DNA of 64,000 bases from Emiliania huxleyi CCMP1516. Taxonomy: Eukaryota; Haptophyta; Isochrysidales; Noelaerhabdaceae. This document shows, one piece after another, positions 1-9,639 of this stretch. Within the stretch, counting starts at the first letter, position 1, and every line of letters begins with the position of its first letter. Made by a program: the position numbers and the translations under genes. The notes under the pieces were generated by a model that was not told where the DNA came from, searched no databases, and was given only the letters and a program-made list of their open reading frames with translations. The stretch covers positions 128,998 through 192,997 of the forward strand of contig NW_005195085.1 in the NCBI RefSeq assembly GCF_000372725.1, written 5' to 3'.

Positions 1-500
1 CGAGGTGGGTATAGCAGGGGGCGGATATGACGCCCTACGAGCCTCATGGAACGTAGGGGCAGCTGGTCACAGGCGGCCGGGGGCCTGCCTGTGCAGACGG
101 CAGGGCTGCACGCCCAGCCGGCTGCAGGAGGCAAGTCACCGGCCGCCTGTCCACAGACGCACTTCCGTCACAGATGGCTGCCGGGGGAAGTCTCCGCCGC
201 CGCCCTCGGACGCAGCGAGATCAGCCGAGATCCGCCGCCGAGATCTGCCGAGATCACCACCGCCGCCCTCGGACGCAGCGGCGGCGAGGGGGGCCGAGAG
301 ATGGCCGAGATGCGGCCGGGAGGCGAGAGGTGTGCGCCCGCCTTGGCCAGGAGAGGAGGGAGAGTTTCGGCTATCCTCGGCTGCATCTCGGCTGCATCTC
401 CGCTGCACCTCGGGTGCATCTCGGCTGCATCTCGGCTGCATCTCGGCTGCACCTCTGCTGCATCTCCGCTGCCTCTCGGCTGCCTCTCGGCTGCCTCTCG
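1..500. repeat. Imperfect 10-11 bp repeats of the GCCGAGATGCA class (intron filler)
   Basis: From about 365 to 500 the plus strand reads as degenerate repeats of CTCGGCTGCAT. Looser CCGAGAT repeats fill 180-310. On the minus strand the tract begins with GC directly after the exon ending at 502, so it reads as the start of a GC-AG intron. The same 10-11 bp filler recurs in other introns of this window, for example 29054-29120 and 55106-55190. No exon below 500 could be assigned with confidence. Confidence 0.6.
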
Positions 501-501
501 C

Positions 502-1643
502 CTTGACGAAGCAGTGGGACTCGAAGCCGTAGTCGTCGCAGATGCACCACTCGCTCACCTGGAGGGAGAGAAAAGAAATACTCGTGGGCGGAGAGAAAAG
601 AAATTGTCGTCGCAGATGCACCACTCGCTCACCTGGAGGGAGAGAAAAGAAATACTCGTGGGCGGAGAGAAAAGAAATTGTCGTCGCAGATGCACCACTC
701 GCTCACCTGGAGGGAGAGAAAAGAAATACTCGTGGGCGGAGAGAAAAGAAATTGTCGTCGCAGATGCACCACTCGCTCACCTGGAGGGAGAGAAAAGAAA
801 TACTCGTGGGCGGAGAGAAAAGAAATTGTCGTCGCAGATGCACCACTCGCTCACCTGGAGGGAGAGAAGAAGGCGGCGCTGACGCAGAGAGGGAGTTGAA
901 CAGCAGACAGGCGGGTGCACTAGAGCAGGCGGGTGCCACTCGGTCGACCGCAGATGGACGCAAGCAGGAGGAGGCGAGGGGGGGCGAGGGGAGGCGAGGG
1001 GAGGCGAGGGGGGGCGAGGGGAGGCGAGGGGAGGCGAGGGGAGGCGAGATTGTCCGAGATTGTCCGAGACCGTTGTCCGAGATTGCAGGATTGGCTTCTC
1101 GCGCACGCACCGCTTCGCCGGCCGAACGGTCGGTGTCCCGCTCGATCGTCCACGACGCGGCCGCCTGCGGTGTGAAGAGGGCACGACTGCGGCCACGCGG
1201 TGCCACGACTGCAGTCACGCTGTCCGGAGACTGCAGTCGCATCGCGGCGAGGCGACAAGATGGCGGTGGACTGGGTGCGGACGCCGTCGCGGGGAGTGGC
1301 GGGGAGCTAGCTGCGACCTACCAGCGCGCGGGGCGGCCTGTGTGCCACGTCTAGACTCGCTCACATGCCGGTAGCAAGGCACTCCGTCCCTCTCGCCGTC
1401 CCGCCGGTACGTCCCGTTGATGCTCTCGTTGCCGCACCCGCTCACTACAATCTCGGCCGCGCCGCTCGCCGCAGCCGCGGCCCGCCCGCCCGCCGAGCTG
1501 CAGCCCGCCCGACCGCGGATCATGTTGGCGAGAGAACTGCGGGCGTCGGCGGGTGCAGAGACGGTGGTGGCGGCCGCCGAGCGAGCCGCCGCCTTGGCCG
1601 CCGCCTCCTTCAGTGCCTGCTCCGCCGCGCGTGCCTCCTCCAT
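502..1643 (-). CDS. Hypothetical protein with an NGTY / EWC Trp-Cys module (partial gene model)
   Basis: Exon 1 runs from the ATG at 1643 down to 1365. It encodes an Ala-rich helix (EEARAAEQALKEAAAKAA) and then a beta-type motif GCGNESINGTYRRDGERDG ending in CYRH. The next exon, 558 to 502, encodes VSEWCICDDYGFESHCFVK in phase 0. NGTY followed by W and C in an acidic context matches a small module I recall as repeated in algal and stramenopile proteins; its function is unknown. The intron is 1364-559. Its donor GTGAGCGAGT repeats exactly at the exon start after the acceptor AG, a 10 bp direct repeat. The following donor at 501 is GC. The 3' end is not resolved. A longer start at 1778 is possible, but the TTGTAAAATTCTTTT motif at 1752-1768 favours 1643. 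Confidence 0.5.
541..870 (-). repeat. 74-bp tandem array, five copies, each carrying a 3' splice site and exon start
   Basis: GATGCACCAC recurs at 541, 615, 689, 763 and 837, a constant 74 bp period. Read on the minus strand, every unit contains a pyrimidine tract, CCAG and then the exon start GTGAGCGAGTGGTGCATC. Only the unit nearest 541 continues into the rest of the exon. The other copies are therefore extra potential acceptors. Confidence 0.9.
959..1050. repeat. G-rich GGCGAGGGGA minisatellite
   Basis: About nine imperfect copies of a 10 bp GGCGAGGGGA/G unit lie inside the large minus-strand intron 1364-559. They are followed by CCGAGATTGT repeats. No coding signal is seen. Confidence 0.75.
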
Positions 1644-1751
1644 GGCGAGGTAGCAGAGCGGATCGGGTCGGCTTGAGGTGCTCTCGGCGCTGAGGGTGTA
1701 GAGACTGCGCTGTCGGCGGGTGTCGAGCACGCGCTGAGTGAGACAGGCGGG

Positions 1752-1768
1752 GAAAAGAATTTTACAAG
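1752..1768 (-). promoter_or_regulatory. TTGTAAAATTCTTTT motif upstream of the 1643 start
   Basis: The minus strand reads TTGTAAAATTCTTTT about 110 bases before the ATG at 1643. The same core lies upstream of several other genes (3089, 27381, 27933, 46803, 53720). A role in transcription start is inferred from position only. Confidence 0.4.
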
Positions 1769-1837
1769 CGTGCTCCAAGTGCTCGGGGCGGCGCGACCAT
1801 CAGCAGACGCCCAGGCCTTTGGCTGCGGAGCTCGGCA

Positions 1838-2110
1838 ATGGCCGCGCCGCCCTCGACTCACGGGGCTGCCTTCCATCCGCCGCTGCTCAGGCCGGAAGAG
1901 GGGGGGAGACCTCCTGTTCCTCGCGGAACGGGAGCAGCCCCCTCCTTGCCCGGTCTGCGAAGCAGGGCGGTGGTCGTGCCTTCTTCGCTTCAAAACGACC
2001 ACGCCGCAATCGTCGCCGGCGCGCGACACGTTCCCGGAGGCCAGACTGTCCTGGTCGAGAGTGTGTGCCGCCAAGGCGGGACCACTCGGGGACAGTGCCA
2101 GACTCAGGGA
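1838..2110 (+). repeat. Dispersed repeat, inverted partner at about 15695-15965
   Basis: This stretch matches the reverse complement of about 15695-15965 with scattered differences. Shared blocks include CCTCCTGTTCCTCGCGGAAC and GTGCCGCCAAGGCGGGAC. Similarity stops after GGGACAGTG in both. Neither copy has a convincing conserved reading frame, so it looks like non-coding mobile-element sequence. Confidence 0.8.
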
Positions 2111-2261
2111 AACTCGCGAGTTTCCAGAATGGAGCACCAAACACCCTCTGTTTTCCCTGGAAATTTCCGGAAACGCAAAGTGCTGGGGCCCCTCTGTTTT
2201 CCTTTTTGTTTGCCGGAAAAGCTTGTTGCCGAACCGGCTGGTCAAAGCATGCTACAAGACA

Positions 2262-2996
2262 CAAATTTCTACTCAAACGTTTGGTCAAATGCCTCCGCTC
2301 GGCGTGGGGCATGATCATCGAGATGGAGCCGACTGCACACCTCAGTTACAGTAATCCAAAACAACCTGACGTGGCGGCGGCAAACATCGGCAGGGGGCAC
2401 AGGCGCCTTGTTGCCGATCTGAAGCTTACGAGTTCGCTCGCGAGCAACAGCAAGGGCAAGGATGGAGAGGGTGAAATTCGGCTCGGCTGGAAGGGGGCCT
2501 ATGTGCGCTTTGGCAACACGGAGACCGGGCTGCTCAAGTTGGTCAAAGGGCGCGGCAAGTGGTCTCCGTCGGAAGCGACGGCAGCGGCGGACCGGTGGCG
2601 GGGGAGGAGGAGGAGGCCGAGGAGGAGGGGGTGGAGGGGGAGGAGGAGGATGCCCCCAAGGGAAAGCTCAAGGAGCAGCCTGGCGATTACCCCTTTGCGC
2701 GGCAGCAGGATTGCGATCTACGTTTGTTTGATTTTGAGGCTTTCGGAGGCTTTGGAAAGGAGGTTCGCAGCACCCTGAGGGAGGCGGCGAACCAGCTGAG
2801 CAACAAACTTTCGCACGCTCAGCACCTGGACGAGGTCACATGGACCACCAAGAACTGGCACGGGCTGCAGATGCAGCGCTTGTCTGTCGTCCTCCACACC
2901 GCCGTGGCGTGGCAGACGGTGAACGAGCTAGCGTGCGGGGAGAGCGGCATTGTGCATGGTGCGGAGTGCATTGCCGTTCTTAACGGAGTCGCTTAG
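2262..2996 (+). mobile_element. LINE C-terminal (restriction-like endonuclease) remnant, copy 1
   Basis: One open frame, ending at the TAG at 2994-2996, matches the C-terminal region typical of many algal non-LTR retrotransposons. It has HATRHKFLLKRLVKCLRSAW, then PKQPDVAAANI and RRLVADLK, the EP..PDV..D.K pattern of PD-(D/E)xK-like nuclease folds. A Glu-rich linker follows, then FEAFGGFGKEVRSTLR and the final helix MQRLSVVLHTAVAWQ. There is no reverse transcriptase, so it is a 5'-truncated fragment. Copies 2 (7288-6164) and 3 (45905-46711) are relatives. It ends about 90 bases before an AATTCTTTTT tract, as copy 3 does. Confidence 0.7.
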
Positions 2997-3088
2997 GCGG
3001 CTCCGGTGGTGAGCCTGTGTGTGTGCCAGTCCGCGCCAGTCTGCGCCCTTGTCGTGCCAGTGTGCTGTGAGAGAGGCTTGTATCTAAG

Positions 3089-3100
3089 AATTCTTTTTTT
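3089..3100 (+). promoter_or_regulatory. AATTCTTTTTTT tract before the Kelch start
   Basis: The tract begins 32 bases upstream of the Kelch ATG and about 93 bases after the LINE remnant's stop. The equivalent tract before the MIF-type gene (46803) sits at the same distance from LINE copy 3. It could therefore be a host promoter element or the 3' end of that LINE family. Confidence 0.4.
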
Positions 3101-3120
3101 GCGAGCCCTACTCACATACG

Positions 3121-4299
3121 ATGTACCGGTATGTGTGTATGGCCTCCCACCGCATCGGCGCCCGCGTCGCGGGCCTCTCGCCAGAACAGCTGTGCGCCAT
3201 CATCGAGGCGCAGGCGGGCGCGAGCGACGCCGCGCTGCGCGTGGCGGAGGAGCAAACCGCACGGCTCGTGGAGCAGCCCGAGTGGGTGCTCTCCGAGGTC
3301 CTCCTCTCGCCGGACCTCGCCCCGCACATCCTCGCCCAGCTGCCGACCACGGAGCACGCCGTCAAGGGGACGTGCCGCGCGTGGCGCCGCGGCTGGAAGG
3401 AGACGCTGAAGAAGCGCGAGCGGCCGCGCCTGCTCGTGATCGGCGGCCAAAGTGAGGACAACAACGCGTTTGTCAACTCGCTGGAGCGGTACGACCCGTC
3501 CACAAGCGAGTGGGAGGAGGAGGCTGTGGCGCCGATGCCGACGGCACGAAAGTGTGTCCGCATGGCGGTGCTCGACGGCAAGCTCTACGCGGTGGGCGGC
3601 CAGGATGATGACGACGACGGCGCATCTTCCAACCTGGAGCGGTACGACTTGGCTGCGAAAGCATGGGAGGATTTGGCGCCGATGGCGGAGGCGCGCGAGT
3701 ATCACGAGATGGCGGTGCTCGATGGCAAGTTGTACGCTGTGGGCGGGCAGGATGACGGCTACAACGCGCTCAGCTCGGTCGAGCGGTACGACCCGGCGAC
3801 AAACGCGTGGGAGGCTGTGGCGCCGATGGCGACGGCTCGCAATCATCACGCCGTGGCGGTGCTCGACGGCAAGCTGTACGCTGTGGGCGGCTACAACAAC
3901 GACGACGGCTACCTCAGCTCGGTGGAGCGATACGATCCGGCGACGAACGCGTGGGAGGCGGTGGCGCCGATGGCGGCGGCGCGGCAGGAACACGCCGTGG
4001 CGGTGCTCGACGGCAAGCTGTACGCTGTGGGCGGGTACGACGGTGATGGCATCAGTTCGGTCGAGCGGTACGATCCCGAGATGAACGCGTGGGAGGCGGT
4101 GGCGTCGATGGCGCGTATGCGGGAAGGTCACGGCGTGGCGGTGCTCGAGGGCAAGTTGTACGCTGTGGGTGGCTTCGAACACGGCGGCGACGGCAGCGAC
4201 CTCAGCTCGGTGGAGCGGTACGACCCGGCGTTGGATGCGTGGGAGGCGGTGGCGCCGATGGGGACGGCGCGGTACTCTTCTCTCCCTGCTCTGATGTAG
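3121..4299 (+). CDS. F-box-like Kelch-repeat protein, single exon
   Basis: The 392-residue frame is open from the ATG at 3121 to the TAG at 4297; a second in-frame Met is at residue 7. Residues about 55-100 (LLSPDLAPHILAQLPTTEHA ... CRAW) resemble an F-box helix set. From about residue 105 there are six Kelch repeats, each with the LDGKLYAVGG hairpin, a SVERYDP turn and WEAVAPM. Six blades make a complete propeller. F-box/Kelch proteins usually present substrates to SCF ubiquitin ligases, so that role is inferred. The repeats are very alike at DNA level, suggesting recent internal duplication. No intron is needed, unlike most neighbours. Confidence 0.85.
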   Translation: MYRYVCMASHRIGARVAGLSPEQLCAIIEAQAGASDAALRVAEEQTARLVEQPEWVLSEVLLSPDLAPHILAQLPTTEHAVKGTCRAWRRGWKETLKKRERPRLLVIGGQSEDNNAFVNSLERYDPSTSEWEEEAVAPMPTARKCVRMAVLDGKLYAVGGQDDDDDGASSNLERYDLAAKAWEDLAPMAEAREYHEMAVLDGKLYAVGGQDDGYNALSSVERYDPATNAWEAVAPMATARNHHAVAVLDGKLYAVGGYNNDDGYLSSVERYDPATNAWEAVAPMAAARQEHAVAVLDGKLYAVGGYDGDGISSVERYDPEMNAWEAVASMARMREGHGVAVLEGKLYAVGGFEHGGDGSDLSSVERYDPALDAWEAVAPMGTARYSSLPALM

Positions 4300-5984
4300 C
4301 GCCGGCCATGGCACTGCCGTGCTGGAAGTCGATTGAAAGACGTGTAAGCAGACCTTGCTCGCGCAGCAGCCGCGGACCTCTCGGATGGCCGTGGCCCCGA
4401 GAGACTGATAGGAAAAAAATAGGAATTAGGTAAGAGATAAAAACCGCGTCGCCGCGTCCGCCGGGGCGCCGGTGCTGCGACGATCGCCTCATCGGTGCCG
4501 GTGGTGGCGACGGTCCCGCCGGGCGACAGCCAGGTGGGTTGTTGCACGAGTATATATGGGCCACGACGATGTCTCAAATATGAGGGGTTTTGACTCCGAC
4601 CGGCTCCTGACGCTATCCCTGGCAGCTCTAATGACCAGGATCAGTAGTGCTATGATAGAGGGTGCCCATACTAGCGCAGGAGCTGCCACACTCGCCCGGA
4701 CCGTCCCCCTCTGGGGCCGGTTCCGCAGCCCGCGAGAGCCGACAGCGGGGCAGTGCCGCGGGTGCCTACTTCCGAGTGCCACAAACACTGCGCCGTCCCG
4801 CCATCACCTACAGGCTGTCTTGTGTGATGGTTGGGATGTCCAAACGCCACCATCTTGGCTCTTGCGACCTCAAACCCGCGAGCTGTATGGGTGGTCCTGA
4901 CGTCGACAGACGCCCGAGGACCACGGTGAAGCTGAGCCGGAACGCGTCGACAAGTCTCGTCTGAGCCCGTGGCGGTCGCCGGCTGAGTCGCTGTGCACGG
5001 GCCGGTACCTCAGGCATCACCTCCGTAGCCTCAGGTCTCACACTCCATCACCTCCGCCGGGACGCCGTCGGTGGCACGCTCGGCGGCGAGTTTGTTGCAG
5101 CCCCACAGCGAGCGCGGCGTCGAGCCTGTTCCGTCTGGTCGGTTCGCGGCACTCACTGGGTGCCAGGGAGTGCCGCCGACACGCGAGCGGTGCTTCCTGG
5201 CAGCGTGCGCCGGCTGTGGGGCTGCAACAAACTCGAGACACGCTTTTTTGGGACATTTTCGACGCTTTTGGCCCATATACTCGTGCAACAACCCAGGTGT
5301 TGGGAGCGACTTGGAAGCCGCCGGCCGCCATGCCTCGGGCGACGACTCGCACTCATCATCGCACGCGGCGGGCGAGTCGTAGTTGAGCGGAGCAGAGAGC
5401 GACTTGGGAAAGCGGCGCTGGCCGAGCTTGGGAGAGCGTCCGTTGGGAGAGAAGAGCGGCGAGAGCGGGGAGCGTGGCGTGGGGAGTGACATCAAATCGC
5501 TTGTTTGTTTGAGCAACTTGGGGCCGACGGCGAAAAAAAAAGCCCGTGCTACAAGCGAGAAGTGTCTCGACACGGAAATCCCTGTGTGAAAACAAAACGT
5601 GTGTGGTGGCGGCGTGCCGTCCTCCCATCCCTCCTTTTGGCTGGGTGCTTCCTTTCTTTACTGGACACAGCCCCCATATCTACAACAAGTCCCACACTTT
5701 CATGATCATGTTCCACAAGTGTCACAGCCCCCATGATGAGGGGCCGACTGGGCAGCCGCGGGCCTGTGACATACACACATTACCACGGCGGGCAGCGTTC
5801 GGGTTCCTTGCCGCCTAGGGGGTCTCTCTGGATGTGGGTAGGTAGGCACTCCGTGATTTTTAGGCACTCCGTGTTTTTTCTCCCGGCGTGCTCGGCGTGC
5901 TCAGCGTTAGGCTCCGGGCTCGCAGCAGCTTGGGGAGGGTCAGGCACGGCGCGGCCACGACCCACGAGCGAGTAGTAGGTAGGT
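4300..5984. other. Intergenic stretch with nested inverted repeats, no supported gene
   Basis: A perfect 22 bp inverted repeat lies at 5088-5109 and 5213-5234 (core GTTTGTTGCAGCCCCAC and its complement). A second pair, 4535-4562 and 5270-5295, shares GTTGTTGCACGAGTATAT in opposite orientations. GTGTGGTGGCGGCGTGCC at about 5605-5640 recurs at 53350 (plus) and 53810 (minus). Open frames here (for example 5573-5031 minus, 180 codons) lack recognisable domains. Confidence 0.5.
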
Positions 5985-6128
5985 TCTCGAGGTTCTCGAG
6001 GTGGATATCCTTTGGCCGCGTTGGGTAGCGAGGATTGGTGTAACCCGAGCCACGGAGGCGTGTTTTCTGACGGCCGACCGTCAGTGCACGGAGTTGCCCC
6101 TTCTCCGACTGCCCCGGCTAGTTCCCGA
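5985..6128 (+). repeat. Dispersed repeat, inverted copy at 48286-48425
   Basis: About 140 bases match the reverse complement of 48286-48425 almost perfectly, including GTGGATATCCTTTGGCCGCG and TGACGGCCGACCGTCAGTGC. On the minus strand the end at about 5975 runs into CCTACCTACT, a short tandem 3' tail like that of other repeats here. Confidence 0.85.
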
Positions 6129-6163
6129 GGTCGCGCGGGAGTGACCCCTGCGTCCCCCGAGAC

Positions 6164-7330
6164 CTAGCGCGGGTGGGTTGGAGGGGGCTCGCCCCGCTCC
6201 TCCCCATCGGGCCGCATGAGCGGCCACGCCTCGCAGATTCGTTTTCGCGCCTGGGTCAGGCGCGCGGAGCGCTGCATCTGCAGCCCGTGCCAGTTCTTGG
6301 TGGTCCATGTGACCTCGTCCAGGTGCTGAGCGTGCGAAAGTTTGTTGCTCAGCTGGTTCGCCGCCTCCCTCAGGGTGCTGCGAACCTCCTTTCCAAAGCC
6401 TCCGAAAGCCTCAAAATCAAACAAACGTAGATCGCAATCCTGCTGCCGCGCAAAGGGGTAATCGCCAGGCTGCTCCTTGAGCTTTCCCTTGGGGGCATCC
6501 TCCTCCTCCCCCTCCTCCCCCTCCTCCTCGGCCTCCTCCTCCTCCCCCGCCACCGCCGCTGCCGTCGCTTCCGACGGAGACCACTTGCCGCGCCCCTTGA
6601 CCAACTTGAGCAGCCCGGTCTCCATGTTGCCAAAGCGCACATAGGCCCCCTTCCAGCCGAGCCGAATTTCACCCTCTCCATCCTTGCCCTTGCTGTTGCT
6701 CGCGAGCGAACTCGTAAGCTTCAGATCGGCAACAAGGCGCCTGTGCCCCCTGCCGATGTTTGCCGCCGCCACGTCAGGTTGTTTTGGATTACTGTAACTG
6801 AGGTGTGCAGTCGGCTCCATCTCGATGATCATGCCCCACGCCGAGCGGAGGCATTTGACCAAACGTTTGAGTAGAAATTTGTGTCTTGTAGCATGCTTTG
6901 ACCGAGGGTTAACCATCGCGGCGTCGCCAAGGACGTCGTGTAGCTGGCCGCTGGGTGCCCTCTTGCCTGCCTCCACCGCCTGGCAGGCGACATCAAGGGG
7001 GAGCCCAAGGCGGCGCTGGACGGTGACGCGCATCGCCCAGGACTCCATCTTCATATCATCACGCATGGGGATGGCGTTAAGGAAGGCGCCGGCCCCTGGT
7101 TGGCTGACGGCGACAAAACGGATCGCCTCTCGCCAGCATTTGTGGTTCTCGCGTCTTCCGACCTTGTTGCCTTTGGAGGGCGCCTTGCGGCCGCCGCTGC
7201 GAAGCGCCTCGTCGGTAAGCTCCTTGGCAAGGTCGAGCCAGTTAGCATGGTGCACGCCAGAGGTGTACCGTCGCTGCGCCTGGTGCAAGAACTCGTTGGT
7301 GGACGAGAACTCATAAAAGAAACCCTTTCC
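6164..7330 (-). mobile_element. LINE C-terminal remnant, copy 2 (longest 5' extent)
   Basis: The open frame from 7288 to 6164 (374 codons) starts earlier than copy 1. It includes GAGAFLNAIPMRDDMKMESW and RRLGLPLDVACQA, the conserved stretch that precedes the endonuclease-like domain in algal LINEs, and then the same PDV / DLK nuclease-like block. Similarity to copy 1 ends after LQMQR (about 6270), where the final helix is replaced by unrelated residues, so the 3' end is broken. No reverse transcriptase is present. It lies head to head with the RRP43 gene. Confidence 0.7.
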
Positions 7331-7384
7331 GGGGCGCCTCCTCGTGCTTGCCGCTCGAGCTCTTCCTCCCAGTCCATACGCGAT

Positions 7385-9127
7385 ATGTCACCTGGCCTGC
7401 CCCCAGAGGCCGACGGCGCTGCCGGCGCCGCCGCGCAGCCGGTCCAGGGGCCGTCAGAAGCGGCCGGTGCGGCCGCGTTCCGGAGGGTCCACCCGCTGCA
7501 CTACCACCAGGCATTTTTGGCGCAGGGCGTCCGCCCGGACGGGCGAGGGCTGCTGCGCGGCCGCCGCGCCGCCGCGAGCGCGGCCGTCGTGAGCAGCGCC
7601 GACGGCTCGGCGATGGCGAAGCTCGGGCAGACGACCGTCCTCGCGGGCGTGCAGGCGGTCCCCACGCTTCCGTCAGAGGCGGAGCCGGGCGAGGGTAGGG
7701 TGGTGGTCTCGCTCGACCAGCCTCTCGCCGGCGGAGAGCGAGGCGGGCAGGCGCGGCAGGAGCGGGAGCAGAGCGCGCTGTCGGAGCTGTTGCAGCGCAG
7801 CGCCGCTGGGATGGTCGCTGCAGCCTCGCTGTGCATCGAGGCGGAGGGCGGCGGCGTGTCAGAGACCGCTTCTGAGTCGATTCACCAGTCTACGTCGCAT
7901 CCCTCCTTAGGAGGAGAAGGCGGTCTGGGAGTGCCGCTGTACTCTGCACGTGCTCGAGGCGGGCGGCGGCCGAGAGATTGCCGAGAGACTGCCGAGAGGC
8001 GGCCGAGAGACTGCCGAGAGGCGCACTGCGCTATTCACACCGCACCGTTCTCGCTAGTCGGGGGGGGGGGGGGGGGGGCGGCCCGGTGCCCACAGATGGA
8101 CGCCTCTACAGCGAAAGGCCGCACCGCCCCGCACGGCCGGCATGTGGAACGGTAGGCCGACGGCAACCTGACGGATGCTTGCTTGCTGGCGATGCTGGTT
8201 GCTCTGTCGGACACGGCTTTGCCAGCGGTCAGCAGTAGCAGTGGGACGAAGCAGTCCGTATAGCAGTCACTAGCAGTTCATAGTAGTGATATCATAGCCC
8301 GACAGACGAGGGGCACTAGGATGGCCCGAGATTGCCCGAGATAACCCGAGATGGCCCGAGGTTAGGTGCGGTTCTCGACGGGGGAGGGGGAGGGCGAGGA
8401 CGGCACAGCCAGGGTGGTTGTGGTTGGGTCGGAGACGGCACCGCCGCCGTCGAGCGCGGCGTCGCAACACTAGTTGAGTCGCCGTGACCGTTCTGAGCAC
8501 CTGCAGGCGGCGCGCATGCATGCGTGAGTCCGCCACTGCGTTGAGTCTCTCGTGACCACGGCGAGCACCAGCAGGCGCCACTCTCGCTAGAGCACCGCGT
8601 CTTCGGCGTCAGCTTCGGTCCGTCTTCCTAGACATCTCCTAGACATTTCCTAGACATTGCACGTCTTCGGCGTCAGCTTCGGTCGGCTCGACGCGGCCGC
8701 TGCTCAGACCTCGAGTGTCGCTAGTCCTGAGGGCTCAAGGTGTGCCTCTCAAGGCTTGCTCGACGGGCGGCTGCTGCTCGACCCGACGGCGAAGGAGGAG
8801 GAGGCGCTGCTGCCGACCAGCGGCTGTTCACACCCGGTTGATGCGCTGAGCTGTGAACAGGCGGAGGAGGAGGCGCTGCTGTCGACGTCCTTCACGCTCC
8901 TCCTCGACAGCGACGGCGCCTTCCGTGGACTGCACAAGCCGGGAGGGGCGCCGCTGGACGAGGTAACGGCGGAGGCTTCGTCTCGCGAGTGACCGGCGCC
9001 TCTTCTGCTTGACCCACAGCTCCTTGCCTCTCAGGCGACAACGCGGGAGAGCCTCGCCGCGGCGCGCAAGCGGCTGCCGGCGCTGGTGGCCGCGTCAAGC
9101 GCCAAGCGTGCGGGGCTCCGCTTTTGA
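7385..9127 (+). CDS. RRP43: Exosome complex component RRP43/EXOSC8 (RNase PH fold), eight exons
   Basis: The product is a non-catalytic RNase PH-type ring subunit of the RNA exosome. Exon 1 (7385-7855) has HPLHYHQAFLAQGVRPDGRG, SSADGSAMAKLGQTTVLAGV and SLCIEAEGG. Exon 2 (7911-7958) gives EEKAVWECRCTLHVLE and exon 3 (8156-8257) ADGNLTDACLLAMLVALSD. Exon 4 starts at 8366 and its end near 8452 is uncertain. Exon 5 (8593-8617) gives HRVFGVSF, exon 6 (8754-8788) LLDGRLLLDPT, exon 7 (8861-8962) AEEEALLSTSFTLLL and GLHKPGG, and exon 8 (9035-9127) the C-terminal helix. All resolved exons join in frame. Donors mix GT and GC. Introns 5 and 6 carry duplicated exon sequence. At about 320 residues the length fits the family. 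Confidence 0.85.
7960..8155 (+). other. RRP43 intron 3: CCGAGAGACTG filler and poly-G
   Basis: The intron starts with GC after CTCGAG. It holds about five CCGAGAGGC/ACTG filler units (7970-8025) and an 18-base G run near 8061, and ends GGTAG. The filler belongs to the same class as 365-500 and 55106-55190. Confidence 0.6.
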
Positions 9128-9639
9128 CAATGTGGCTGGCCGCTGCCGTCGGTCGGTGCTGACGATGAGCCAGGCGGGGCCGTCGACCATTGGGGACGGG
9201 AGGAACGGGCTTGGGCGCGAACACGGTGCCTCGAGCGGTCGGGTAGACGTCGTGGACGGTTGTTGACCTGCGCACGCTGGTTTTGCCTTTTTCTAAGGAG
9301 TTCCCCCCCAAAACACTCGCCGGCCTCAATGAGGCAAACAACTCTCTAAATGGTGGGAGAACAAGGGCTTGCGTGTGTGTGTCTGTGTGTGTGTGAGTGT
9401 GGCTTGCCAAGAGCCCACCGGAAAGTCGAGCACCACAAAATCCTTATTAGAAATCAGCGTTCGCTACGTTCCAGGGCTAAAAAATTCTCGGGGCCTACGT
9501 ACGCGCTACGCGGCCCCGAACCCCGGCGTTACGGCTCTAGGGGCTCGTCGCTTCGCTCCTCGCGCCCTCGCTTCGCTCGGGCGGCTTCGCCTCGGGCTAA
9601 CACCTGAGCGCCGCCTTGGCGTAGTGTAACCGCCGATCC
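9128..9639. other. Intergenic, no supported gene
   Basis: It holds a short GT-rich tract (9375-9400) and a GC-rich stretch (9540-9600) with repeated CGCTTCGCTC / CGGGCGG motifs. No exon with protein similarity was recognised. Confidence 0.5.
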
